Source: Devosia sp. (GTDB taxonomy: Bacteria; Pseudomonadota; Alphaproteobacteria; Rhizobiales; Devosiaceae). From it: a stretch of DNA of 51,588 nucleotides. The position numbers and the translations under genes were made by a program. Position 1 is the stretch's first letter. Each line of letters opens with the position of its first letter. The DNA lies in the NCBI RefSeq assembly GCF_028290625.1, contig NZ_JAQGJM010000023.1, positions 1 through 51,588 of the forward strand, written 5' to 3'. Positions 7,344-15,303 of the stretch are shown here, piece by piece. The notes beneath the pieces were generated by a model. It did not search any database. It was not told where the DNA came from and saw only the letters and a list, made by a program, of their open reading frames with translations.

Positions 7344-7930
7344 CGCCCACCCACAAGGTCTATATCGCCGGCCCGGAAGTGTTCCTGCCCAATGGCAGTG
7401 AGCAGATGGCGCTCAAGGGAAGAATGGCACTGGAGCACGGGTTTTTCCCCAGCACCATGGCCGAGGATGCGCTCGATCCGACCGGCGTGACGCCCTTCGC
7501 CTTCGGTTGCCAGATCAGCGCGGCCAATGAGGCCATGATGCGCGACGCCGATCTGGTGATCGCCAACTTGACCCCGTTCCGCGGCATTTCCGCCGATATC
7601 GGCACCGCCTTCGAGGTCGGGTTCATGTGCGCGCTGCGCAAGCCGGCCTTTGGCTATACCAATACCACGCGCGGTTATTTCGAACGTCTCTCCGAGGATT
7701 TCTATCACGGTGCGACCCGCAAGGACGCCGGCGGCGTCATGCGCGGCCGTGATGGCCTGATGCTGGAAGACCACGGCATGGTCGACAACCTGATGCTCGA
7801 CGGCGGCATCGAAGCACTGGGCTGCGTGCTGGTTCGGCGCGAGGTATCGCCCGATCGGCGGCTACAGGATCTCGAGGCATTCCAAGAGTGCCTGCGCCTG
7901 GCGCGGGCGCATATGGACAGGCTCAGCTAA
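7340..7930 (+). CDS. Nucleoside 2-deoxyribosyltransferase family protein
   Basis: A 196-residue protein of the NDT superfamily, which swaps or hydrolyses the N-glycosidic bond of (deoxy)nucleosides. It begins with KVYIAGPEVFLPN (residues 6-18), the base-binding strand. It carries the catalytic set ANLTPFRGISADIGTAFEVG (about 75-94), with Glu92 in the position of the nucleophile and Asp86 and Thr89 nearby. The N-terminal and active-site layout is that of true NDTs rather than the RCL/DnphI nucleotide hydrolases, but that distinction is tentative. It is the last gene of the operon and overlaps the RarA-C-like gene (ATGA), so the import substrate is probably a base or nucleoside handled by this enzyme. 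Confidence 0.88.
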   Translation: MTPTHKVYIAGPEVFLPNGSEQMALKGRMALEHGFFPSTMAEDALDPTGVTPFAFGCQISAANEAMMRDADLVIANLTPFRGISADIGTAFEVGFMCALRKPAFGYTNTTRGYFERLSEDFYHGATRKDAGGVMRGRDGLMLEDHGMVDNLMLDGGIEALGCVLVRREVSPDRRLQDLEAFQECLRLARAHMDRLS

Positions 7931-8126
7931 GGCCCGTTGACACGGCAAAGCCAGCGTGAGCGGGCCACCGAATATCCGAGGCGATAGCGGATCGAGCCGG
8001 CGCTCCGGTTTTGCTCCGCTGCGCTGTCGTATCCTCAGGTGCCCGTTCGTCGTTATAGTATCGGGCGACCGAAGGCCGCCCACCAGGAGACAATCGAAGA
8101 ACCCGAGTGAACCACAGGAGCAATCC

Positions 8127-8570
8127 ATGCCCAGCACGATCCGCCTGCACCGCGTCATCGCCGCCAAGCCCGAGAAGCTTTATCGCGCCTTCCTCGAACC
8201 TGATGCGCTGGCGAGCTGGCTTCCACCCTATGGGTTTACCGCCACCGTCCATGAATTGGATGCGAAGGTCGGTGGCAATTACAGAATGTCGTTCCGCAAT
8301 TTCACCACGGGTGACAGCCATTCCTTTGGCGGCACCTATCTGGAACTCGTTCCGGGTAAGCGCCTCGTCTACATCGATAAGTTCGATGACCCCAACCTGC
8401 CGGGTGAGATGAAGGTCACGGTGGACTTGAAGGCCGTGTCTGTCGGCACCGAGCTCAACATCGAGCAACTGGACGTGCCGGACGCGATCCCCGCCGAGGC
8501 CTGCTATCTCGGCTGGCAGGAATCCCTGCGCAAGCTCGCAAAACTCGTCGAGCCCCAGATCGATCAATAG
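8127..8570 (+). CDS. SRPBCC (AHSA1/START-like) domain protein
   Basis: A 147-residue protein of the AHSA1/activator-of-Hsp90-like branch of the SRPBCC fold, which binds hydrophobic ligands. Family marks are the first strand and helix IRLHRVIAAKPEKLYRAFLE, then the conserved WLPPYGFTATVHELDAKVGG (about 30-50), a RMSFRNF strand, FGGTYLELVPGKRLVY (about 70-85) and a final GWQESLRKLAKLVE helix (about 132-145). The ATG at 8127 follows CAGGAG by six bases, while the frame open upstream to 7956 looks non-coding. It stands alone; its ligand is unknown. The 196 bases before it show no other clear feature. Confidence 0.88.
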   Translation: MPSTIRLHRVIAAKPEKLYRAFLEPDALASWLPPYGFTATVHELDAKVGGNYRMSFRNFTTGDSHSFGGTYLELVPGKRLVYIDKFDDPNLPGEMKVTVDLKAVSVGTELNIEQLDVPDAIPAEACYLGWQESLRKLAKLVEPQIDQ

Positions 8571-8592
8571 CGACGGCGATCCCCTACCGGCA

Positions 8593-9462
8593 TCAGGTCT
8601 CGCGGCGTCGCGCCTGCGCCTCCGCGAGCCTTACATGCTCCAATAGGACGATCGGGGCGAGGAGGGCGTCGTCGGAGAGTGGAGGCTTACGCTGAGCAAG
8701 CATTGTCGCGAAGGCGTTCACTCCAGGCTGGACGTAATCCTCGCCCAATACGATGTCGCGGCTGATTACACCGTGGCTCCCGACCGCGGTGACCCGGAAG
8801 GGCACGCGTCCGGTCGTGTCGGGCTGGATGAATTCGAGCGTCACCAGCACGTCGCCCGCGCGGTAGCGCGCAATCACGGCCCCGGGTGTCACCTGTACGT
8901 CGATGTCGTTCGGCATGCCTGGAACCATGCGTTGGGCCACATCGGCGAGGTGAATGCCGTAAAAGAAAATACCGCTATATTCGGACTTGGGGTCCGCGGG
9001 GCCGGTGAGCGTGACAGTTTGCAAATCGCCGATAGTGCCGAGCTGGTCGGCAACCTCCTGCGTGTCGCTCACCCAGCGCAGGGCGGAGGACGAGGTCAGC
9101 AGGGCGTTTCCGCGTTTGGCGGCGGCGATGATGTCGCGGGCATCGGTGACGCTTGCCGCCAGGGGCTTGTCGACCCAGACCGGCGTGCCGTTTTCCAAAA
9201 AGGGCACGGCAAGGTCGCGGTGCAGCGCACCGTCGCGGGAGGTCACGATCAGTGCGTCCACCTTGCCCAGAAGCTCCTGGGCGGAGACGGCAATGGTATC
9301 GATGCCGCCCAGTTCCGCCAGCTCCCGATTGCGCTCGGGCGTGCCGGCAACCAGTGCGGTCACCCGCATGGGTAGCTCGGCCGGCTGGACGACGTTGAGG
9401 TAGCGGATGATCTCATGGGCGTGGCTGTTCTCGATGCCGACGATGCCGATGCGGTAGCTCAT
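8593..9462 (-). CDS. Gfo/Idh/MocA-family oxidoreductase A
   Basis: A 289-residue NAD(P)-dependent sugar or polyol oxidoreductase. The N-terminal Rossmann fold is atypical: YRIGIVGIENSHAHEIIRYL replaces the usual GxGxxG with GIENSHAHE, as in a subset of this family. VWVDKPLAAS (near residue 100) holds the catalytic-lysine DKP motif. The C-terminal alpha/beta domain is present but short (typical members are 330-380). Start: ATG at 9462 with GAGGTG eight bases upstream; an in-frame GTG at 9471 lies inside that ribosome binding site. It is the last gene of a three-gene operon of the same family, 14 bases after oxidoreductase B. Confidence 0.86.
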   Translation of the reverse strand: MSYRIGIVGIENSHAHEIIRYLNVVQPAELPMRVTALVAGTPERNRELAELGGIDTIAVSAQELLGKVDALIVTSRDGALHRDLAVPFLENGTPVWVDKPLAASVTDARDIIAAAKRGNALLTSSSALRWVSDTQEVADQLGTIGDLQTVTLTGPADPKSEYSGIFFYGIHLADVAQRMVPGMPNDIDVQVTPGAVIARYRAGDVLVTLEFIQPDTTGRVPFRVTAVGSHGVISRDIVLGEDYVQPGVNAFATMLAQRKPPLSDDALLAPIVLLEHVRLAEAQARRRET

Positions 9463-9476
9463 GTTTGTCACCTCAC

Positions 9477-10508
9477 TCAGTTCGAAAGCGCGACGGGCTG
9501 GCCCGTCCGCGCGGATTCATAGACCGCCAATACCGTCTGCAGCGCGCGACGGCCTTCCGCAGTCGTAACCCCGGGGCGACGGCCCTGGGTGATCGCCTCG
9601 AGCACATCGCGATATTGCCGCTGGTGCGCCATATCGACTTCGCTCCATCCTTCAGGCACATCGCGCTCGGTCAGAGTCGCCGCCTCGGGTGCTGTCGCGG
9701 TGGTCGAGCTGAAGTAGGCGAGACGGTCGTTTTCCATAACGGCAGTCCCGCCTGCGCCGTGCACAGCCAGGCGCACCGGCAGGCCGGGATAGGCCGCGGT
9801 GCTGGCGAGGAGCACGCCTACGGCTCCGCTCTCGAAGGAAATCAGCGCACCGGCGACGTCTTCGACCTCGATGTTCTGGTGGGCGAGGCAGCGGGTATGG
9901 GCGACGACCGATACGGGCGTGCCAAGCATCCAGATCAGCAGGTCGAGCGCATGGATGCCCTGGTTCATCAGCGCGCCACCGCCATCGATAGCGATGGTGC
10001 CGCGCCAGTCCCCGGAGTCGTAATAGGCCTGCGAGCGGAAAAAGGCCGATTCCACCGTGCCCGACGTGACGCGGCCCAGTTCACCGCGGGCGATGGCCTC
10101 GTGGATATAGGATGCAACGGGCTGGAACCGCCGCTGGCTGATCACCGAGACAGTGCGCCCGCTCTTTTTCTCGGCAGCGATTATCCGATCGGCCGCGTCG
10201 AGCGTGACGTCAACGGGCTTTTCGATGATGACATTGAGGCCGGCTTCGAGCGCCTCGACTGCAACCGGTGAGTGATAGGCGCTCGGCACGCAAACCGATG
10301 CAAGATCGAGGCGCTGTGCCGTGTAGGCCTCGGCCGCCGACGCGTAGGCCGGCACGCCATAGCGGTCGGCCAGCGTTTTGGCGCGGGTCGGATCGATGTC
10401 GACGACGGCGGCGAGTGTCGCGCGATCTCCCAGACCGGAAATCAGGCGGGCGTGTACGGCGCCGATCACGCCGGCGCCGATGATTGCTATGCGGAGTGGC
10501 TGGTTCAT
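9477..10508 (-). CDS. Gfo/Idh/MocA-family oxidoreductase B
   Basis: A 343-residue canonical member: Rossmann motif IAIIGAGVIGAVHARLI (residues 7-23), VVDIDPTRA (about 35-43), IIEKPVDVTLDAAD (catalytic-lysine EKP, about 94-107), and MNQGIHALDLLIWMLG (about 180-195), with the His and Asp that act in acid-base catalysis in sugar dehydrogenases of this family. Substrates in relatives include inositols, N-acetyl amino sugars, UDP-sugars and anhydrosugars. Its first four bases overlap the stop of oxidoreductase C (ATGA). It probably oxidises or reduces the sugar brought in by the neighbouring ABC transporter. Confidence 0.9.
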   Translation of the reverse strand: MNQPLRIAIIGAGVIGAVHARLISGLGDRATLAAVVDIDPTRAKTLADRYGVPAYASAAEAYTAQRLDLASVCVPSAYHSPVAVEALEAGLNVIIEKPVDVTLDAADRIIAAEKKSGRTVSVISQRRFQPVASYIHEAIARGELGRVTSGTVESAFFRSQAYYDSGDWRGTIAIDGGGALMNQGIHALDLLIWMLGTPVSVVAHTRCLAHQNIEVEDVAGALISFESGAVGVLLASTAAYPGLPVRLAVHGAGGTAVMENDRLAYFSSTTATAPEAATLTERDVPEGWSEVDMAHQRQYRDVLEAITQGRRPGVTTAEGRRALQTVLAVYESARTGQPVALSN

Positions 10509-11539
10509 GGATGCTTCCCTCGGGCAATTTCAGAGTTCGTGGAATTCGCGCGCGTCCACCGGTGCGGGCGGCCATTTTCGTCCGCGGAGGCCTGCGCCAG
10601 CAGCGCGAGGCGCGTGGCGGTCAGCGACTGGGCTGTGTCGACGGGGGGTGTGACGCCTTGGGCAAACGCATCCAGCGCGTCCTGCGCTGGCCGGCGCCCG
10701 GGCGGCAGATCGAGGACGCGGGTGCCACGCTTATGCGTCGTCACCTCGACACGCCCCCGCGCCCAGAAGATTTCGGCGGATCCCTCGGTGCCGACGAGGC
10801 GAAGGCGATAGTCGCCATGCACATCCGACGCCTGGGGCGTGAGCCAGCTCACCTCGCAGGTGATGATGGTGCGTGGGGTCACCAGGGTAGCGACGCCATA
10901 ACGCGGGAAATCTTCCGCGCCCTCCAACAGGCCGGAGACGGCGCCCTGCACCATGCCGGTATCGGCGGGGGCGAATTGCAGCGCCGCGTCGAAATCATGC
11001 ACCGACAGATCGGCGAGGATGCCGCCATACTGCGCGCGCTGGAAAAACCAGGCCGGGCGTTGGTCCCGGTTGAGCTTATGCGGGCCCGATCCGGCTACGC
11101 CGACAATCTCGCCAAGCTCCCCGGAATTGACCACCGCGGCGGCCGCGAGGGTCTCGGGATAACCGCGCTTTTCGAACATGACACTGACGGTGCGCCTCGC
11201 CTCTGCAGCGGCGTCGGCGATAGCGTCTAGTTCTTCGAGGGAGGTGCAGAGCGGCTTGTCGGCCAGAACATGGGCGCCGACGCGCAGGGCGGCGACGACG
11301 TCGCGACCGTGGCTGCCATAGATCCCAGCGATCACCACGACATCCGGGTTTTTCGACAGCAGGTCCTCGACGCACTCGACCGCCGGCACGCCAAAGTCGG
11401 CCGCATAGCGTTGGGCGACGGCAAGATCGGCGTCCTGTATCCCCACTAGCGTGAAATCGCGCCGGTCGTCGCGCCTCAATTCGCCGAGGACATAATCGAC
11501 ATGGGCGTGGGCGGCGCCGAGAACTGCAATTTTGACCAT
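10505..11539 (-). CDS. Gfo/Idh/MocA-family oxidoreductase C
   Basis: A 344-residue member and the first gene of the three-gene oxidoreductase operon. The Rossmann start is MVKIAVLGAAHAHVDYVLGEL, again with the unusual G-A-x-HAH pattern instead of GxGxxG, shared in style with oxidoreductase A. VLADKPLCTSLEELD (about 94-108) is the DKP motif, and DLSVHDFDAALQFAP (about 195-209) is the usual His/Asp region. It is divergent from the sugar ABC transporter operon, separated by 538 bases that hold two 14-bp palindromic operator candidates, so both directions are probably under the LacI-type regulator at 18571-19569. Confidence 0.88.
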   Translation of the reverse strand: MVKIAVLGAAHAHVDYVLGELRRDDRRDFTLVGIQDADLAVAQRYAADFGVPAVECVEDLLSKNPDVVVIAGIYGSHGRDVVAALRVGAHVLADKPLCTSLEELDAIADAAAEARRTVSVMFEKRGYPETLAAAAVVNSGELGEIVGVAGSGPHKLNRDQRPAWFFQRAQYGGILADLSVHDFDAALQFAPADTGMVQGAVSGLLEGAEDFPRYGVATLVTPRTIITCEVSWLTPQASDVHGDYRLRLVGTEGSAEIFWARGRVEVTTHKRGTRVLDLPPGRRPAQDALDAFAQGVTPPVDTAQSLTATRLALLAQASADENGRPHRWTRANSTNSEIARGKHP

Positions 11540-11771
11540 CTGGAAGCTCGCCTATACTTTCTCGGCAATGCCGTACAGATCCGGCATGAGGACCAGCCGG
11601 TACAGATTCTCTTCGCGGTGCCTGGTGCTTTCGAGTTCGAAGCCGGTATCCCAATCAGCGACCATCTGGTCCCCGCCTCACTTGTGTAATGAACCCTATC
11701 GTGGTGATCCTGTGCGGATCATCGCCGAAGACAACGCTTGCCGCGCCAAGCTATTAGCGCCGCGCGAACTG

Positions 11772-11785
11772 TGCAACCGGTTGCA
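11772..11785. promoter_or_regulatory. LacI-type operator candidate 1
   Basis: TGCAACCGGTTGCA is a perfect 14-bp palindrome with the central CG of LacI/GalR-family operators. It lies 233 bases upstream of the oxidoreductase operon and is identical to the site at 18480-18493 before the regulator gene. The 538-base gap 11540-12077 holds this and one more site but no credible gene. Confidence 0.75.
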
Positions 11786-11983
11786 GTCTTAGTACGGCGA
11801 AGGAATCCAAGTCAAGTCGCGCAGATGGTATGAAACCGCCTCTCGCTGGTCCTCTTCTGTAGCCAGGTCGAGATTCTAGGCGATTCATTGCCGTTCGTTG
11901 CGCCGGTGGATCAGCAAAAGCGGGGCCGCCCGAGTGAGGATCGCCGCCGGGCGACATCGATCCGACTTTTGACGCTATTGTCA

Positions 11984-11997
11984 TGCAACCGATTGCA
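11984..11997. promoter_or_regulatory. LacI-type operator candidate 2
   Basis: TGCAACCGATTGCA differs at one base from the other two sites. It lies 81 bases before the start of the sugar-binding-protein gene, in the expected promoter region of the ABC transporter operon. Confidence 0.75.
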
Positions 11998-12077
11998 CGC
12001 TACGAATGGCATGCCGACCGTGTGGGGGAAGGCGCAGCTCACCGCGTCGGTGCGCGGCAGGACAAAGGGAGAATAAT

Positions 12078-13343
12078 ATGGCAAGACGCAATGTATTCGC
12101 CGCAGGGGCGGCGCTTGTGGCGGCGCTTTCGGTGTCGGGCTTCGTCACCGGCGCCCACGCGCAGGAGACGGCAGACCTGCGTGTCTGGTTCATGCAGGAC
12201 TCGGTGTCGGACAAGGCCGCTGCATGGCTTTCGAGCGAGTTCGCGGCGGAAAATCCGGGGTCCACGCTCACGGTCGAGGTCCAGCCTTGGACCGATATCG
12301 TCTCGCGGCTGCTGACGTCCCTGGCCAGCAAGTCGGAGACCCCCGACATCGTCGAGATCGGCAATACCAAGTCGACGACCTTCGCCAGTGTCGGCGCCCT
12401 GGCCGACCTCACGGACATGTACGACCAGCTTGGCGGCGACAGCCTGATCCCGAGCTTCGTCACGGCCGGCACCGTCGATGGCAAAATCTATGCCTACCCG
12501 CTCTATGCCGGAACCAGCGTGGTGTTCTACCGCAAGGACTTGTTCGAGAAGGCCGGTATTAAAGTGCCCGCCACGCTCGATGAGCTGGTCGCCGCCGCTG
12601 CCACCGTGGAGGCCGCCAATCCCGATGGGACCGAGGGCTTCAAGGGTATCTACTTCCCCGTGGTCGACACGCATGGCTTGGAAAGCTGGTTGTTTTCGCA
12701 TGACGCCAACTACGCCCGCCAGGTCGATGGCAAATGGGTGAGCGGGCTGACCGAACCCGGCGCTCATGCGGCCCTCGAGCAGTTGCAGAAGCTGTGGACG
12801 AACTCCTCGCTGGGTGCCCTGGATGCGCGCGAAACCGCCACCCATCCCTGGGTGCCCTATAACAATGGCGAAGTGGCGATCTTCTCGTTCCGTGCATTCG
12901 CGCAGCAAAACATTTCCGATGAGCTGAAGGCCGTGACCGGCACCATGGCTCTGCCCCCGGTCGAGGCAGGTGGCCAGAGCCATCAGTTCCTGGGCGGCTC
13001 CAACGTGGCGATCGCGGCGAACTCCTCGCATCAGGAACTGGCAAAGAAGGCTTTGACGCTGATCATGAGCAAGGAGTTCATGACGCAGCTGGCCCAGGAC
13101 GGTGGCTGGGTCCCCGGCAATACGACCTTTGCGGACGCCATTCCGGATGGGCTGGTGCCGGCGCAGCTCCAGCAGCAGATCGCGCAGACTTCGGGCCTCA
13201 CGCCGGCTGCGAAGAACTGGGCGATCGTGGAGGGCAATAACCTGCCGATCGATCTCTATACCGGTGTCGCCAAGGGCGAGAACATCGACGATGTCACCGC
13301 CCGGATCGGCGCCGGCATCGAAAAAGTCCTGAACACCGACTGA
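12078..13343 (+). CDS. Sugar ABC transporter substrate-binding protein (family 1)
   Basis: A 421-residue periplasmic sugar-binding protein of the MalE/UgpB class. It has a Sec signal peptide (MARRNVFAAGAALVAALSVS..., cleavage near AHAQE, residue ~29), an N-lobe strand ADLRVWFMQDSVSDKAAAWL, the WTDIVSRLLTSLASKSETPDIVEIGNTKS segment (about 75-103) and a PLYAGTSVVFYRKDLFEKAG motif (about 138-157) typical of this class. AAGGGAGA precedes the ATG by six bases. It heads an operon with two permeases and an ATPase, divergent from the three oxidoreductases. The ligand is probably a (possibly N-acetylated) sugar, judging by the NagA/NagB-like enzymes downstream. Confidence 0.92.
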   Translation: MARRNVFAAGAALVAALSVSGFVTGAHAQETADLRVWFMQDSVSDKAAAWLSSEFAAENPGSTLTVEVQPWTDIVSRLLTSLASKSETPDIVEIGNTKSTTFASVGALADLTDMYDQLGGDSLIPSFVTAGTVDGKIYAYPLYAGTSVVFYRKDLFEKAGIKVPATLDELVAAAATVEAANPDGTEGFKGIYFPVVDTHGLESWLFSHDANYARQVDGKWVSGLTEPGAHAALEQLQKLWTNSSLGALDARETATHPWVPYNNGEVAIFSFRAFAQQNISDELKAVTGTMALPPVEAGGQSHQFLGGSNVAIAANSSHQELAKKALTLIMSKEFMTQLAQDGGWVPGNTTFADAIPDGLVPAQLQQQIAQTSGLTPAAKNWAIVEGNNLPIDLYTGVAKGENIDDVTARIGAGIEKVLNTD

Positions 13344-14305
13344 TGGGCACGACCTTGGCGGATGCCGATCTCGTCCTGAACGCTCCCCCCCGTCCACGGC
13401 GCCGCCGTCGACGGGGGGCACTTGCCCCCTATCTCCTGGTGGCTCCGCTCATCGCAGCGGTGATGGTCGCGCTGGGCTGGCCGCTCATCCAGCAGTTCCT
13501 CATGTCGTTCCAGAAGTTCGGTATGGCGCAGCAGTTCGGCGCTGAGCCCGAATGGATCGGATTGGGCAATTATATCGAGATTCTCGGCAATCCGACCATG
13601 TGGCTGGTCTTCGCGCGCTCGGTGGTGTTCTGCGCGGTCTGCGCATCGCTGTCCATGCTGCTGGGTGGCCTCTTGGCGATCCTGCTCACCAAATTGAGCA
13701 ACTGGGCGCGGATCATGCTGCAGGTGTCGCTTTTGCTCGTCTGGGCGACGCCGGTCCTCGTGACCATGGTGATCTGGCAGTGGCTTTTCGATGCCCGCTA
13801 CGGGCTGATCAACTGGGTGCTCTCCCATATCGGCCTGACCGGCATGGCGGGTTTTCCGTGGACCTCGACGCCGATGGGCGTGTTCACCATTGCGGGCATA
13901 ACGGTGATCTGGGGCAGCCTGCCACTGATCGTCTTCATGATCTATTCGGCCCTCACCCAGGTCTCCCGGGAAGTGCTGGAAGCTGCCGAACTCGATGGCG
14001 CCGGGCCGCTCATGCGCTTCTGGGAGGTCACGCTGCCGCTCATCACACCCGCCATCATGATCGTGGGACTGCTGCAGATCGTGTGGGACCTGCGCGTTTT
14101 CACCCAGCTCTACGTGCTGCAGCAGGCGGGCGTTTCGGTGGACGAGACCAACCTTCTGGGCACTTACATTTTTCGGCTCGGCATCGGCCAGGGCCAGTAC
14201 GGCTCCGCTTCGGCCCTCGCGACCGTGGTGCTGCTGCTGACCCTGCTGCTGACCTGGCCCTATATCGCGCGCATGTTCGCGCAGCAGAAGGGGAGCTCCG
14301 CATGA
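13343..14305 (+). CDS. Sugar ABC transporter permease 1 (MalF-like)
   Basis: A 320-residue inner-membrane permease with six predicted helices, the first at about residues 28-50 after a basic N-terminus (PRPRRRRRRG). The EAA loop is SREVLEAAELDGAGPLMRFWEVTLPLITP (about 210-238), exact for the MalF/UgpA class. Its ATG overlaps the stop of the binding-protein gene by one base (TGATG), and its own stop overlaps the next start by four bases, so translation of all three is coupled. Confidence 0.92.
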   Translation: MGTTLADADLVLNAPPRPRRRRRRGALAPYLLVAPLIAAVMVALGWPLIQQFLMSFQKFGMAQQFGAEPEWIGLGNYIEILGNPTMWLVFARSVVFCAVCASLSMLLGGLLAILLTKLSNWARIMLQVSLLLVWATPVLVTMVIWQWLFDARYGLINWVLSHIGLTGMAGFPWTSTPMGVFTIAGITVIWGSLPLIVFMIYSALTQVSREVLEAAELDGAGPLMRFWEVTLPLITPAIMIVGLLQIVWDLRVFTQLYVLQQAGVSVDETNLLGTYIFRLGIGQGQYGSASALATVVLLLTLLLTWPYIARMFAQQKGSSA

Positions 14306-15210
14306 GTTCGGAGACGTATGCTTCGACTGCCGTTACAACCGCCGCCCCGGCGCAGGCCAAGGTTCGCAAGCGCAGCCGGGGCGCCCAGCAGCAGTGGATC
14401 TGGAATGGCGTTGCGGTTCTCGCCACGCTGGTCATGATCTTTCCCATCTATTGGATGATGAACGCGGCGTTCTCGACCAACAAGGAACTGTTCAGCCGCA
14501 CGCCGCGCCTGTTCCCGGCTCCGCTGTCAGTGGAAAGCTTCGCCGGCATCCTGGCCGACCGGGCCTTCTGGTCGGCGCTGACCATGAGCGCGGGCGTGAC
14601 CCTGATCGTGGTTTTCGTCGCGGTGATTTTCGGGTTCCTGGCGGCCGTTGCGGTCAGCCGGTTCCGGTTCCGGTTCCGGGGCGGCGGCCTCATCATCCTG
14701 CTCGTGCTTATCGTGCAGATGATCCCCGCCGAGGCATTGTTCATCTCGCAATTCAGGATGCTCGACGGCTGGGGCTTGCTGAATACCGTTGCGGGCCTGT
14801 CGATCCTTTATGTCGGCATGATCGTGCCGTTCACGGTATGGCTGTTGCGCGGCTTCATCCACGGCATCCCGGCCGAACTTGAGGAGGCCGCGATGATCGA
14901 TGGTTGCAGCCGCACCGCGGCCTTCTTCCACGTGACGCTGCCGCTGCTCGGGCCGGGCATCGTCACCGCCTCGGTCTTCTCGTTCCTGCATGCCTGGAAC
15001 GAATACACCCTTGCCCTCATCGTGATGACGAGGCCCGGCAATGCCACCTTGCCGCTCTGGCTCCAATCGTTCAGCAGCGAGCTGTCGGCGACGGACTGGG
15101 CGGGCATCATGGCCGGCGCCACGCTGATCTCCGTTCCCGTCGTGATCCTGTTCCTGATCGTCCAGGGGCGCCTCGCTGGCGGAATGATGGCGGGTGCCGT
15201 CAAGGGATGA
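14302..15210 (+). CDS. Sugar ABC transporter permease 2 (MalG-like)
   Basis: A 302-residue permease. The cytoplasmic N-terminus (about 35 residues, with KVRKRSR) is followed by six helices, FPIYWMMNAAFSTNKELF near residue 50, and the EAA loop PAELEEAAMIDGCSRTAAFFHVTLPLLGPG (about 190-219), diagnostic of MalG-type proteins. It starts at ATG 14302 (ATGA overlap); the open frame continues upstream to 13552 only as a shadow of permease 1. It is followed by a 93-base gap with a GC-rich hairpin before the ATPase gene. Confidence 0.92.
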   Translation: MSSETYASTAVTTAAPAQAKVRKRSRGAQQQWIWNGVAVLATLVMIFPIYWMMNAAFSTNKELFSRTPRLFPAPLSVESFAGILADRAFWSALTMSAGVTLIVVFVAVIFGFLAAVAVSRFRFRFRGGGLIILLVLIVQMIPAEALFISQFRMLDGWGLLNTVAGLSILYVGMIVPFTVWLLRGFIHGIPAELEEAAMIDGCSRTAAFFHVTLPLLGPGIVTASVFSFLHAWNEYTLALIVMTRPGNATLPLWLQSFSSELSATDWAGIMAGATLISVPVVILFLIVQGRLAGGMMAGAVKG

Positions 15211-15219
15211 ACCGCATCG

Positions 15220-15242
15220 CTGCCGCGGCTAGCCCGCGGCAG
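15220..15242 (+). other. Intercistronic GC hairpin before the ATPase gene
   Basis: CTGCCGCGG and CCGCGGCAG (9-bp perfect stem) with loop CTAGC lie between permease 2 and the ATPase gene. No T-run follows, so it is more likely an mRNA-processing or stabilising element than a terminator. Confidence 0.45.
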
Positions 15243-15303
15243 TCCACATCGTCAACTCACGGTCCATCGCAGAAGGCCGGCCGAGCACCGCAGGGGAATA
15301 AAC

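Noticed and set aside
10260..10273. TGCAACCGGTGAGT, a half-match to the LacI operator
   Set aside because: Only the left half matches, and it lies inside the coding part of oxidoreductase B.
12039..13421. 460-codon antisense frame over the sugar-binding-protein gene
   Set aside because: No domain; shadow of the third-position GC bias of the sense gene.
13552..15210. Fusion-like 552-codon frame before permease 2
   Set aside because: The first 250 codons are permease 1 in another frame; the real start is the ATGA overlap at 14302.
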